From Kribbella steppae (GTDB lineage Bacteria > Actinomycetota > Actinomycetes > Propionibacteriales > Kribbellaceae), in the NCBI RefSeq assembly GCF_004342025.1, contig NZ_SLWN01000022.1:44205-108204 (forward strand): a stretch of 64,000 nt of DNA, written 5' to 3'. The translations under genes and the position numbers were made by a program. The first letter of the stretch is position 1. Every line of letters starts with the position of its first letter. Of the stretch, positions 8,711 through 18,430 are shown piece after piece. Under the pieces are notes generated by a model, which ran no database searches, was not told the origin of the DNA, and saw nothing but the letters and a program-made list of their open reading frames with translations.

Positions 8711-9604
8711 TCAGAGCTTCTCGGCGACCTCGGTCAGTACGGCGAGAGTCGCGGTGACGAGCGGGTGATCGGCCCGGCTCTGGCGGACGGCGGCGTACAC
8801 GCGCCGGGTGGGAACCGGCTCCGTCAGCGGACGGATCACCGCGAGCGTCGGTACGGCGAGGCGCGGTACGAGCGAGACACCGCCGCCGGCCGCGACCAGG
8901 GCGGCGACGGCGCGGAAGTCGTCGGACTGATGGACGACTCGGGGCTGGAAACCGGCCTGTTCGCAGGCCAGCAGGACGACGTCGCGGATCGGGTTGCCGG
9001 GCGACGGCATCACCCAGTCGTCGGCGGCGAGCATCGGCAGCTCGATCGTGTCGGCCGAGGCGGCCGGGTGCGACGGCGGGAGGACGGCGACGAACGGCTC
9101 GGCGTACAAGGGGATCCGGACCAGGCGCTGATCGTCCGGGCGAGGCGACCCGCGATGCTCGACGGCGATCGCGATGTCGGCGTCGCCGTCGAGCAGTTGG
9201 GTGATGCCTTGGTGGCCTTCGGCATCGCGGATGACGAGGTCGAGGCCGGGGTTGGTTTCGCGGAGCCGGGCGAGGGCGGGAGCGACGAGCAGGCTGATCG
9301 CGGTCGCGAACGCGGTGACGCGGACCTCGCCGTTCGCGCCGTTCGCGTGCAGCCGCATGGCGTCTTCGGCCCGCTCGACCTCGGTGAGGATGGTGTCGGT
9401 GTGGGCGAGTAGCAGGCGGCCGGCCGAGGTGATGGCGACCCGGCGGCCGCGGCGTTCGAGCAGTTCCTGGCCGACCTCGGACTCCAGGGCGGCCAGTTGC
9501 TGCGAGACCGCCGAGGGCGTCAGGTGCAGCACCTCGGCGGCCGCGGTCACGGTGCCGTGATCAGCAAGCGCGCGCAGCACTCGCAGTCGTCGTACCTCGA
9601 TCAC
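8711..9604 (-). CDS. LysR family transcriptional regulator
   Basis: The 297-residue protein has the LysR winged helix-turn-helix at 1-60 (LRVLRALADHGTVTAAAEVL, then PSAVSQQLAALE) and a periplasmic-binding-like effector domain from about 90 on. Its ligand and targets are unknown. It starts at GTG 9602-9604 with GAGG upstream, and its 5' end overlaps the end of a small upstream frame by 44 bp. The 3' end abuts the lipoprotein gene convergently with one base between. Confidence 0.88.
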   Translation of the reverse strand: MIEVRRLRVLRALADHGTVTAAAEVLHLTPSAVSQQLAALESEVGQELLERRGRRVAITSAGRLLLAHTDTILTEVERAEDAMRLHANGANGEVRVTAFATAISLLVAPALARLRETNPGLDLVIRDAEGHQGITQLLDGDADIAIAVEHRGSPRPDDQRLVRIPLYAEPFVAVLPPSHPAASADTIELPMLAADDWVMPSPGNPIRDVVLLACEQAGFQPRVVHQSDDFRAVAALVAAGGGVSLVPRLAVPTLAVIRPLTEPVPTRRVYAAVRQSRADHPLVTATLAVLTEVAEKL

Positions 9605-9863
9605 GAACCTCAGCTTCGCACAGCTCGTGATCGGTACCGGGCACCAGCGTCAGCATCGGTGCGGGCTGCACCGGCGCGGACTGCACCGGCGCGGACTGGG
9701 CCGGCTGCGGCAACGCACCTCGGGCCTGCAACAGGCGGCGGACGGCGCGCACCGGGTGGCGGCGTGGCCGCGCCGGTCTGTGCGGGATGACCGGTGCGTT
9801 CGGGTGTGCTGAGTGGGTCTGCTCGTGGATCGCCTTGATCATCGAGAACGGGATGTAGTTCAC
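9561..9863 (-). CDS. Small basic Pro-rich protein of unknown function
   Basis: The 100-codon frame starts at GTG 9861-9863 with GAAAGGA seven bases upstream. The product begins VNYIPFSMIKAIHEQTHSA, continues with an Arg/Pro-rich stretch (PHRPARPRRHPVRAVRRLL) and a tail with Gln-Ser-Ala-Pro-Val repeats, then crosses the start of the LysR gene in another frame. The strong ribosome-binding site and protein-like N-terminus support translation; the C-terminal half could be chance. Similar short leader-like proteins next to LysR genes are not something I can name. Confidence 0.4.
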   Translation of the reverse strand: MNYIPFSMIKAIHEQTHSAHPNAPVIPHRPARPRRHPVRAVRRLLQARGALPQPAQSAPVQSAPVQPAPMLTLVPGTDHELCEAEVRDRGTTTASAARAC

Positions 9864-9962
9864 GGGGGTTCCTTTCGTCCCTTCGACGGTAAGGACTCAC
9901 CCCTTCATGCGTCCAATGAAATCTTCTCGCGAAGTTGATGTGTTTGGTGCATGATCGAGGCC

Positions 9963-10856
9963 ATGGAACTGCGCCAGCTCAGATCGTTCGTGGTGGTGGC
10001 CGAGGAGCTGAACGTCGGTCGGGCCGCGACCCGGATGCATCTGACCCAGCCCTCACTGAGCCGCCAGATCGCCGCCCTCGAGCGCGATCTCGGTGTCGAG
10101 TTGTTCGCCCGGGTACGACGCCGCTTCGTGCTGACCGCGGCCGGGGAGACGTTCCTGGCCGAGGCGCAGGACCTGTTGCGACGATCCGACGAGGCGGTCC
10201 GCGCGGCGCAGCGGACCCAGCGCGGCGAGCTCGGGACGTTGCGGCTGCGCTTCGTCCAGTCCGCGACGTTCGAGGCGCTGCCGCGGCTGCTGGGTCCCTT
10301 CCGGCAGGCGTACCCGGAGGTGGTGCTCGATCTGGAGAGCCTGACGACGATCCGGCAGACGGAGGCGTTGCGCGACGGCCGGATCGACGTCGGGCTGATC
10401 CGCCCGACGACCCCGGAGGGCGCGCGGACCACGGCGGGCCGCACGAACGGATTGCTGACCAGGGTGGTGTCGAACGATCCGCTGGTGGCCGTGCTTCCGG
10501 CGCGGCACCGGCTGGCACGGCGGAAGCGCATCCGGCTGGAGGAGCTCGCGGAGGACCCGTTCGTCTTCTACACGCGCTTGAGTGGCCCTGCCGTCCACGA
10601 CACGATCGTCGGCTACTGCCGCGCGGCCGGATTCACGCCGCGGATCGACCAACAGGCGGCCGACGTACAGACGATCGTGTCGCTGGTGGCGGCCGGGCTC
10701 GGGGTCTCGGTGCTGATCGGCCCGACCCCGCCGTCGAACCCGGACGCGGTCGTCTACCGCGAGTTGTCCGACGACCTGCCATCGTGGCAACTCTCCGTCG
10801 CCTGGTCGCCGGACAACCGTTCGCCCGTCCTCGCCCGTTTCCTCGAGCTGGTCTGA
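9963..10856 (+). CDS. LysR family transcriptional regulator
   Basis: The 297-residue protein starts MELRQLRSFVVVAEELNVGR, the classic LysR opening, followed by the recognition helix PSLSRQIAALERDLG and an effector-binding domain. I prefer the ATG at 9963 over the in-frame ATG at 9951 because family members begin MELRQL. It belongs to the CbbR/CatR-like branch, but no adjacent catabolic genes indicate a target. The end is one base from the convergent aldo/keto reductase stop. Confidence 0.88.
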   Translation: MELRQLRSFVVVAEELNVGRAATRMHLTQPSLSRQIAALERDLGVELFARVRRRFVLTAAGETFLAEAQDLLRRSDEAVRAAQRTQRGELGTLRLRFVQSATFEALPRLLGPFRQAYPEVVLDLESLTTIRQTEALRDGRIDVGLIRPTTPEGARTTAGRTNGLLTRVVSNDPLVAVLPARHRLARRKRIRLEELAEDPFVFYTRLSGPAVHDTIVGYCRAAGFTPRIDQQAADVQTIVSLVAAGLGVSVLIGPTPPSNPDAVVYRELSDDLPSWQLSVAWSPDNRSPVLARFLELV

Positions 10857-10857
10857 C

Positions 10858-11682
10858 TCAGCCGAAGACGTCGGGGTCGCCGCCGGTGCGGACGCCGGTT
10901 TCGAGGTCGGCGATGGCGGCCATGTCGTCGTTGTCGAGCTGGAAGTCGAAGACGGCGAAGTTCTCCTGGATCCGGCTCGGGGTCTGCGACTTCGGGATCA
11001 CCACGTTGCCGAGCTGCAGGTGCCAGCGGATGACCACCTGGGCCGGCGTCTTGCCGTGCTTGTCGGCCAGCGTCTTCAGCGCGGGCTGACCGAGCAGCTC
11101 GCCCTGGGCCAGCGGGCTCCACGCCTGGGTGATGATGTCGTTCTCCGCGTTGAACGCGCGCAGCTCGTCCTGCGGCAGTGCCGGGTGCAGCTCGATCTGG
11201 TTCACCGCCGGCCGGATCGTGGTCTCGTCGAACAGCCGCCGCAGCGCCGGCTCGTGGAAATTCGACACCCCGATCGCGCGGATCCGCTTGTCGGCGTACA
11301 GCTGCTCGAACGCCTTCCAGGTCTCGACGTACTTGTCCTTCTGCAGCGACTGCCAGTGGATCAGGTACAGGTCGAGGTACTCGAGCCCGAGCCGCTCCAG
11401 GCTCGCGTCGAACGCCGCCAGGGTGGTGTCGTACCCCTGGTCGCTGTTCCACAGCTTGGTGGTGATGAAGAGGTCGTCGCGGGGGAGGCCGGATGCGGCG
11501 ATCGCCCGCCCGACGCCGGCCTCGTTGCCGTAGATCGCCGCGGTGTCGACATGCCGGTAGCCGGCCTCGAACGCGGTCGTCACGACGTCGGTGACGATGT
11601 CGTCCTCGATCTGCCAGACCCCCAGGCCCAGCTGCGGGATCTCGACGCCGTTGTCCAGAGTGATGGTGGGGACTGTGCTCAT
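10858..11682 (-). CDS. Aldo/keto reductase (2,5-diketo-D-gluconate reductase type)
   Basis: The 274-residue TIM-barrel NADPH-dependent reductase has the catalytic tetrad: Asp in AGYRHVDTAAIYGNE with Tyr eight residues on, Lys in FITTKLWNSD, and His in DLYLIHWQ. The NADPH-binding end VVIPKSQTPSRIQEN is also present. This branch reduces small aldehydes and keto-sugars. The exact substrate cannot be read. It starts at an ATG at 11680-11682. Confidence 0.9.
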   Translation of the reverse strand: MSTVPTITLDNGVEIPQLGLGVWQIEDDIVTDVVTTAFEAGYRHVDTAAIYGNEAGVGRAIAASGLPRDDLFITTKLWNSDQGYDTTLAAFDASLERLGLEYLDLYLIHWQSLQKDKYVETWKAFEQLYADKRIRAIGVSNFHEPALRRLFDETTIRPAVNQIELHPALPQDELRAFNAENDIITQAWSPLAQGELLGQPALKTLADKHGKTPAQVVIRWHLQLGNVVIPKSQTPSRIQENFAVFDFQLDNDDMAAIADLETGVRTGGDPDVFG

Positions 11683-11744
11683 TCGTCTATTCCACCGGGC
11701 CGAGGGGGTTCGGCCCAGTCATCCGACGTGTGACAACAACCTCA

Positions 11745-12830
11745 TCAACTGGCCGTAACCACTTCGTGGGTCTTCGCATCCGGTTCCAGGAACCGCACCA
11801 GCCCGGCTCCCGCACGCTCCAGCTCGGTCGCGGTCTTCTTCGTCGTACGCCCGAACGGGGTCAGCGTGAGAGTCGCCACACCACGCTTCTTCTCCGCCGT
11901 CCACAGGCCCGCGACCAGGCCGTCCACGGTGTACGTCGCCTTGACCCGCAGGTTCTTGGTGAACACGGCCGGCTTGTGCTCGTCGGCGATGATCCGCTCG
12001 CGTTTCGCGTGGGCGAGCAGCAGGTTGTCGAACTCCGGCAGGAACCGCACCGGCGCCGGGGTGTCCGGATCCGGCCGCGGCGCATCGGGTACGTCGTACA
12101 GCGTCTTGCCGGCCTCGTCGGTGAACTGCTCGAGCTCGAGGCCGTCGAACACCGGCTTCGCCTTCGGGAGCCCGGACCAGGTCTGGAAGTCGGCCGGGGT
12201 GGCCGGACCGAACGCCTCCAGATAGCGAACGACGAGCTCCTCGGGCACCGCCTTCGGGTTGAGCTTTCCGCTCAACCAGGCCTCGGCCGGCGTGAAGCGT
12301 GCGTTCGCCGGCCAGCCCCAGCGGGTGCCGGTCGGGTACATCACCAGCGGCACCATCATCCGGGTGCAGAACCCGAGCGCTCGCTCGTTGACCGCCGGGA
12401 ACTCCTTCTGCAACGCGTCCCGCACCTCGGTGAATGTCAACGGCTCCTTGGCCAGCAACTTCTGCGCTGCCTTGACCACCTTCTCCGGCTCGAGCCCCTC
12501 ACCCCGCTCCTTGAGCATCCGCAACCCCGCCTCGAGCACCGGCGCCAAGGTCGTGCGGAACCGCAGATAATCCTCGGCGGTCACCAAGTGCAACGTCCCC
12601 CGGAACAACGTCGCCCGAACGACCTCCCGCGCTTCGACGGCCTGATCCAGCTGCTCTTCCGCGAACCCGTCCAGCCGAGACCACAAGCCGACGTACGGAT
12701 GCTTCGGCTCCTGCCCCTGCATCCCCACCAACCGCCCAACGGCCTCCGCCGCCGACACATCCGCCCGCTCCAGCAACAGCTGCCGAGCCAGCGTCGCCCG
12801 ATTGACCGCCTTCGCACTCAGAACTGCCAT
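11745..12830 (-). CDS. AlkZ-like winged-helix DNA glycosylase (HTH_42 family)
   Basis: The 361-residue protein belongs to the winged-helix family of AlkZ, the glycosylase that removes bulky or cross-linked bases in Streptomyces. The motif MQGQEPKHPY places Gln38-Gly-Gln40 where AlkZ has its catalytic Gln-x-Gln pair. Other family features are LVTAEDYLRFRT, LDFQTWSGL-like PADFQTWSGLP and the C-terminal LLLAHAKRERII. That makes an AlkZ-like repair enzyme more likely than the Gln-x-Asp (YcaQ) type. Lesion specificity is inferred only. The ATG at 12828-12830 gives MAVLSAKAVNRATLARQLLL, the normal N-terminus. Confidence 0.75.
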   Translation of the reverse strand: MAVLSAKAVNRATLARQLLLERADVSAAEAVGRLVGMQGQEPKHPYVGLWSRLDGFAEEQLDQAVEAREVVRATLFRGTLHLVTAEDYLRFRTTLAPVLEAGLRMLKERGEGLEPEKVVKAAQKLLAKEPLTFTEVRDALQKEFPAVNERALGFCTRMMVPLVMYPTGTRWGWPANARFTPAEAWLSGKLNPKAVPEELVVRYLEAFGPATPADFQTWSGLPKAKPVFDGLELEQFTDEAGKTLYDVPDAPRPDPDTPAPVRFLPEFDNLLLAHAKRERIIADEHKPAVFTKNLRVKATYTVDGLVAGLWTAEKKRGVATLTLTPFGRTTKKTATELERAGAGLVRFLEPDAKTHEVVTAS

Positions 12831-12861
12831 GCCCACATCCTGCCCGCGAGCACCGACAACG

Positions 12862-13419
12862 TCAGCTGTAGTCCTTCTCGTCGTACTTCGGGAGACCGAG
12901 CAGGCGCCGGATCTCGGCGGCCGGCGCCTTGCCACCCTCCGCCGAGGCGAGCCGGACGTGCTTCGCCATCGCCGACACGCTGTCGGCGGCGGCGACCCGC
13001 AACCAATGCGGGCGGGCCGCTGCATCTGCGGTCGCCAGCGCCCGGATCTGCGTGGCCACCTTGGTCGGCCAGGCAATCGCCCGGAGCTGCCGCGACTCGG
13101 TCAGGTTCGCCGCGGCCACAGCTCGGGCACGGGCCTGCAGCGTCGCCACGGACGCACCGCTGTTGGCCGCTTTCTCGAAGCGCTCCAGCGCCACGTTGTA
13201 CGGCCGAGTCACCTCCAGGTACCGCTTCCCTGCCGCAACCACACTCAGCTGCGCCGGCTTCGCAGTCACCAGCGGAACACTCCGCACCGGGGCCGGCGTA
13301 GTGCTCGGCGACGGCGCCGCACTCGAGTTCGCAACATCAACTGGCGGCTCTTCACCCCCACCGCACCCGGCGACACTCAACAGCCCGACGACACCCACAA
13401 CTGCCAGCACTCGACGCAC
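12862..13419 (-). CDS. Hypothetical lipoprotein
   Basis: The 185-residue protein starts MRRVLAVVGVVGLL and has a lipobox VAGC (Cys19) followed by a Gly/Ser/Pro linker. The body (about 60-165) is Ala-rich and helical, with LEVTRPYNVALERFEKAANSG and QARARAVAAANLTESRQLRA, likely forming an extracellular helical bundle. I do not recognise the family. It is divergent from the lipoprotein gene at 13555, separated by 135 bp. Confidence 0.7.
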   Translation of the reverse strand: MRRVLAVVGVVGLLSVAGCGGGEEPPVDVANSSAAPSPSTTPAPVRSVPLVTAKPAQLSVVAAGKRYLEVTRPYNVALERFEKAANSGASVATLQARARAVAAANLTESRQLRAIAWPTKVATQIRALATADAAARPHWLRVAAADSVSAMAKHVRLASAEGGKAPAAEIRRLLGLPKYDEKDYS

Positions 13420-13554
13420 GATGCTCCCTCACCCAGACCGAACCGGCTCACCCTAGCGAATATCGCCCCAGGTGGATGAGTCCGAGGTGAGGCAGAGGGT
13501 GCGATGTTCGTCTGAGTGGGCAGAGCCGCAGCACGTCGACGAGAGGGTCAAAGG

Positions 13555-14493
13555 ATGACCAAGGAAGCGAGGGCGGGCTCGTTGCCGCTGATGATGCGAG
13601 CCGCTGGTCTGGCGGTGGTCGCCCTGCTCCTCGCCTCCTGCGGAGAGACCGGCGGCGTTGAGCGGCCGTCCACTGCGTCAACACGCACGCCGTCCTCGCT
13701 GCCGTCCGCGACGGCGACGATCCCGGAAGTCACCCGCACGCCGGAACGCGAGCAGACTTCGTCCACCTCCGAGCCCACCCGGTCACCGGAACCCGAGCAG
13801 ACGTCGTCCAGCTCCGAGCCCACCCGGTCACCGGGACGCGAGGGGAACACGTCTCCCACGGAGACGGCGCCGGAACCAACCCGGTCATCTGAAGCCGTGG
13901 CGGCCCCGTCGCCGACTCAGTCGGCGCCGGAGCCAACCCGCACCGAGTCATCCGCACCCGAGGAGACCACGTCGCCGACCGAGACGGCACCCACAGCTGA
14001 CCCGTTACAGACCACCTCGCCGTCGGTCCAGCCCACCTCGGCCGAGTCGGACGGCGCACCCGCCTGGTTGTCGTGGCTGCTCGTGGCGCTGCTGGTCGCG
14101 CTTGCAGTGGCCGTTCCGCTGCTGGTGAGAGCCAGCCATCGGCGGGAGTGGCGGGATGAACTCGCGGCAGCCGAGGACGAGGTGGCCTGGTTCGCCCGCG
14201 GGCTCATCCCCCGACTCCGCCAGTTGGGCTCGCTCGCGGAAGTCGCCGGCGGCTGGAATCTCGCCGAGAGCCGGGTTGCCGCGGTGGAGGACCGGCTGAC
14301 CGCTCTCGAGCCATCGGCACCGGACGATGTCGCTCAAGCTCGGGCGCTCGACCTGCGAGACGCCGTACGAGCAGCACGGGGTCAGATCGAGGCCCTGCTG
14401 GCCGCCGGCCGACAGGAGACGATGACCCAGGACCTGGACGCGGTCGCCGCCCAGCTCGAGCAGGTCCTGAGAGCACCGGTCCCGCTCGACTGA
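13555..14493 (+). CDS. Repeat-bearing lipoprotein-like membrane protein
   Basis: The 312-residue protein has a signal peptide with lipobox LASC (Cys29). A Ser/Thr/Glu/Pro-rich stretch (about 35-165) holds imperfect repeats of the type SEPTRSPEPEQTSS and SPTETAPEPTRS. One transmembrane helix follows (about 172-193, LSWLLVALLVALAVAVPLLV), and then a helical domain (about 200-312) with EDEVAWFARGLIPRLRQLG. A lipid anchor plus a membrane helix would make the repeat region an external loop and leave the helical domain inside. Function is unknown. The ATG at 13555 follows GAGAGG and AAGG. Confidence 0.7.
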   Translation: MTKEARAGSLPLMMRAAGLAVVALLLASCGETGGVERPSTASTRTPSSLPSATATIPEVTRTPEREQTSSTSEPTRSPEPEQTSSSSEPTRSPGREGNTSPTETAPEPTRSSEAVAAPSPTQSAPEPTRTESSAPEETTSPTETAPTADPLQTTSPSVQPTSAESDGAPAWLSWLLVALLVALAVAVPLLVRASHRREWRDELAAAEDEVAWFARGLIPRLRQLGSLAEVAGGWNLAESRVAAVEDRLTALEPSAPDDVAQARALDLRDAVRAARGQIEALLAAGRQETMTQDLDAVAAQLEQVLRAPVPLD

Positions 14494-14511
14494 CGGCTGC
14501 GACCCCGCGAG

Positions 14512-15698
<1,187 letters not shown>

Positions 15699-15699
<1 letters not shown>

Positions 15700-16748
15700 C
15701 AGTGCTTCTCCTCCAGAGATTCAGCCGTCCAGTCCATGATCACCTTGCCGCAGTGCCCCTGCCGCGCGACGTCGAAGGCTTGCTCGAAGTCGCCGTACCC
15801 GAAGCGGTGGGTGATCACCGGGGTCAGGTCGAGGCCGCGTTCCAGCATGACCGACATCGAGTACCAGGTCTCGAACATCTCCCGGCCGTAGATGCCCTTG
15901 ATCGTCAGCATGTTGAGCACCACGATGCTCCAGTCGATCGCGATCTCGTCCGACGGCAACCCGAGCATCGCGATCCGGCCGCCGTGGGTCATGTTCGCGA
16001 GCATGTCCCGCAGCGCGGCCGGCTGCCCGGACATCTCCATCCCGACGTCGAACCCCTCCCGCATGCCGAGGCTCTGCTGTGCGTCGGCGATCGACTCCTC
16101 GCCCACGTTGACCGCGCGAGTGACGCCGATCTTGCGGGCCAGATCCAGCCGGTACTCCGACAGATCGGTGATCACCACGTTGCGCGCACCGGCGTGCAGT
16201 GCGACCGCCGCGGCCATCACGCCGATCGGCCCGGCGCCGGTGATCAGCACGTCCTCGCCGACCAGCGGGAACGACAATGCGGTGTGTACGGCGTTGCCGA
16301 ACGGATCGAGGATCGCGGCGACATCCAGGTCGACCGGATCCTTGTGGACCCAGGCGTTGCTCGAGGGCAGCGCGACGTACTCGGCGAAGGCGCCCGGTAC
16401 GTGGACTCCGAGCCCGCGGGTCTTGATGCACAGGTGGCGGCGGCCGGCCCGGCAGTTGCGGCAGCGGCCGCAGACCAGGTGACCCTCGCCGCTGACCAGG
16501 TCACCGACAGCGATGTCGCGGACACCGACGCCGATCTCTACCACCTCACCGCAGAACTCGTGCCCGGTCACCATCGGCACCGGCACGTTCTTCTGCGCCC
16601 AGTGGTCCCAGCTCTGGATGTGCAGGTCGGTGCCGCACAACCCCGTCCGGAGCACCTTGATCAGCACCTCGTCGGCCTCGATCTTCGGCTCCGGGACGTC
16701 CTGCAACCACAGACCGGGCTTCGCCTCAGCCTTCACCAGTGCCTTCAC
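15699..16748 (-). CDS. tdh: L-threonine 3-dehydrogenase
   Basis: The 349-residue zinc alcohol dehydrogenase family protein has the catalytic zinc motif GLCGTDLHI with GHEFCGEVVE, the structural-zinc cysteines (CGRCRNCRAGRRHLC) and the NAD motif ITGAGPIGVMAAAV. It oxidises L-threonine to 2-amino-3-ketobutyrate with NAD. The GTG start at 16746-16748 has GGAGG at good spacing and gives MKALVKAEAKPGLWL, the family N-terminus. It is operonic with kbl. Confidence 0.95.
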
Positions 16749-16830
16749 GGCACACCTCCACCTTCGACGATCGTCCACATCGTCGTCCCGGGCAACCACC
16801 GGCGTCCATCGACACGTCGTACACAGCCTT

Positions 16831-16845
16831 TGCAGTTCATCTGCA
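16831..16845. promoter_or_regulatory. Dyad between tdh and the sortase gene
   Basis: TGCAGTTCATCTGCA is a 5-5-5 perfect inverted repeat in the divergent promoter space. It could be an operator for tdh-kbl or for the sortase gene. Which protein binds is unknown. Confidence 0.3.
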
Positions 16846-16856
16846 TACTTATCGCC

Positions 16857-17489
16857 ATGACGCGGGGTGTTGTGCGGGGGCTGGGGATCGTCCTGCTGGT
16901 GGCAGGGCTCGGGTTGCTCGGCTGGGTCGGCTGGCAGTACGTCGGGACCGGGATCACCTCCAACCAGAAGATGGGCGAGGCGGAGAACTCCCTGCGCGAG
17001 CACTGGCAGAAGCCGGTGCCGGCCACGAGCGCGGCGTCCACGACCGGTGTGCCGATCGTGCTGCTGCGGATCCCGAAGTTCGGCACGGACTGGGAGAAAC
17101 CTGTCCTAGAAGGGGTCGGAACGGACGACCTTGCTCACGGCATCGGGCACTATCCGCAGACCCAGTTGCCGGGCCGGCCGGGCAACTTCGCGATCGCCGG
17201 GCACCGGGTCACGCACGGTTCGCCGTTCCGCAAGCTGCTCGAGCTGCGCAAGGGTGACGAGGTGATCGTCGAGACCGCGGACGCCGTCTATACCTACGAG
17301 CTGGACGGGTCGCCACGCGATCTGACCGTGAAGCCGGCCGACAACTGGGTGCTGGAGCCTGTCCCCGGCAAGCCCCAGGAGACCCCGACGAAGTCGATCA
17401 TCACCCTGACCACCTGCCAGGACCTGTTCTACTCCCCGGACCGCTCGGTCGCCTTCGGCCACCTGGTGAAGGCCGCGCGCAAAGGCTGA
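16857..17489 (+). CDS. Sortase (class E/D-like transpeptidase)
   Basis: The 210-residue protein has an N-terminal membrane anchor (about 5-28, VRGLGIVLLVAGLGLLGWVG) and a sortase domain. The catalytic His is in FAIAGHRVTHGSPF, Cys in TLTTCQDLFYSPD and Arg in DRSVAFG. It cleaves a sorting signal on secreted proteins and links them to the cell wall. No LPxTG-type substrate is seen nearby. I recognise the TLTTC pattern as typical of actinobacterial class E enzymes. The ATG is at 16857; no clear ribosome-binding site precedes it. Confidence 0.88.
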   Translation: MTRGVVRGLGIVLLVAGLGLLGWVGWQYVGTGITSNQKMGEAENSLREHWQKPVPATSAASTTGVPIVLLRIPKFGTDWEKPVLEGVGTDDLAHGIGHYPQTQLPGRPGNFAIAGHRVTHGSPFRKLLELRKGDEVIVETADAVYTYELDGSPRDLTVKPADNWVLEPVPGKPQETPTKSIITLTTCQDLFYSPDRSVAFGHLVKAARKG

Positions 17490-17670
17490 TCAGTCTGTGG
17501 TGGAACTTGACGGCTTCTGACGAAAACAGCAATCGTTCGATCCCTTGCTATGTCGTCCTAACAGTTTCCGGCGGAGCTGGTTTGTTTACCTGGCGGATTC
17601 TCGCTGCAGCAACATAGGCAAGCGTCCGGTACCCTGTCCTCTTGGGGCAGGGAACGTTGATGGGGGACGG

Positions 17671-18267
17671 ATGAATCAAGCCGGCTGGACTTCTCCTGAC
17701 AACCAGTGGCAAGCGCATTCGCGCCCGGAAGCGCAGAATGCTTTGAGTCGCGCGCGGCGGGCAGGCTGGTGGCTCAAAAAGAGTACAGGCAAGGCGAAGG
17801 TCTGGGGAGTTATCACTTGCGGCGATCCAGATCTTCCAGGTGAGCAGCGATGTTCGACAATCATCATGTCGACCTCCGGGCCCGCAGATGGAAGCGCGAC
17901 AGCGCGCGCTGTCGACGACGTGATCCGGAAGTGCCCTCACGGGAGGGTGTATGTCAACGCGGGCGTGATCGAGCAGGCAGACGGTCTGATCAGGTCGGCA
18001 GTCAAGTGCTTGGACGCCGCACACGCGCTGATTGCCGCGAGCGGTCACCGAGATCTGATGGAGGACTTCCTGACCCAGGCTCTCCAGGCCTCCGCCGAGG
18101 CGGAGCAACTCCTCAGTCAGGCGATGGGAAGAGGGAGCGGCCGAGGCATCCGAGGCGTTGGGCGCACAGGCGAAGTCAGAAGCAGGTGTTTCCGCGGATG
18201 CGCAACCTGTGGATCTCGCGCGCTTCGCCGAGCGGCGAGCCGTTTCAGCGCTGAAGTTGATTGCTGA
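17671..18267 (+). CDS. Possible HicA-like protein, first gene of a TAC-like island (frameshifted)
   Basis: The frame starts at ATG 17671 after GGGGGACGG. Residues about 20-95 (ARRAGWWLKKSTGKAKVWG, then CSTIIMSTSG, then AVDDVIRKCPHGR) resemble small actinobacterial proteins with a HicA-like double-strand-RNA-binding fold. From memory those carry SGHAHVWG, so the usual His is replaced by Lys here. Residues about 105-152 are helical and Ala/Glu-rich. After residue 152 the frame becomes Arg/Cys-rich and unlike protein, while the next frame continues the Ala-rich helix (18129-18352), so one G too many at 18126-18128 probably breaks the gene. Function is unproven; the toxin role is inferred from the two genes that follow. 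GC is lower than in flanking genes. Confidence 0.55.
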   Translation: MNQAGWTSPDNQWQAHSRPEAQNALSRARRAGWWLKKSTGKAKVWGVITCGDPDLPGEQRCSTIIMSTSGPADGSATARAVDDVIRKCPHGRVYVNAGVIEQADGLIRSAVKCLDAAHALIAASGHRDLMEDFLTQALQASAEAEQLLSQAMGRGSGRGIRGVGRTGEVRSRCFRGCATCGSRALRRAASRFSAEVDC

Positions 18268-18352
18268 CGAGACCGAACGAAGTGCGCGGCTCCTGCGCGG
18301 TCGATGCGAGGTCATTCGTGCCGAAGCTCGGACGCTGCTGGCCGGGCTCTAA
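18129..18352 (+). pseudogene. Out-of-frame C-terminal part of the preceding gene
   Basis: Reading from GAA at 18129 gives EEGAAEASEALGAQAKSEAG, then LARFAERRAVSALKLIADET and RCEVIRAEARTLLAGL, followed by TAA. This is a continuous amphipathic helix with good codon use that joins naturally to residue 152 of the upstream frame if one base of GGG (18126-18128) is removed, giving about 226 residues in all. It has no start codon with a ribosome-binding site of its own. It may be a real frameshift, a sequencing error or a programmed shift. Confidence 0.5.
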
Positions 18353-18430
18353 GTCGATGTTGGCAGATGCCAACATCGAATGCTACGGTGGATGCCGCAG
18401 GAAGAGCGCCCTGCGCAACAGGGGGAGAGT

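Noticed and set aside
13780..13990. Repeats in the lipoprotein gene considered as a DNA repeat element
   Set aside because: They keep the reading frame and encode a Ser/Thr/Glu/Pro-rich linker, so they are protein repeats.
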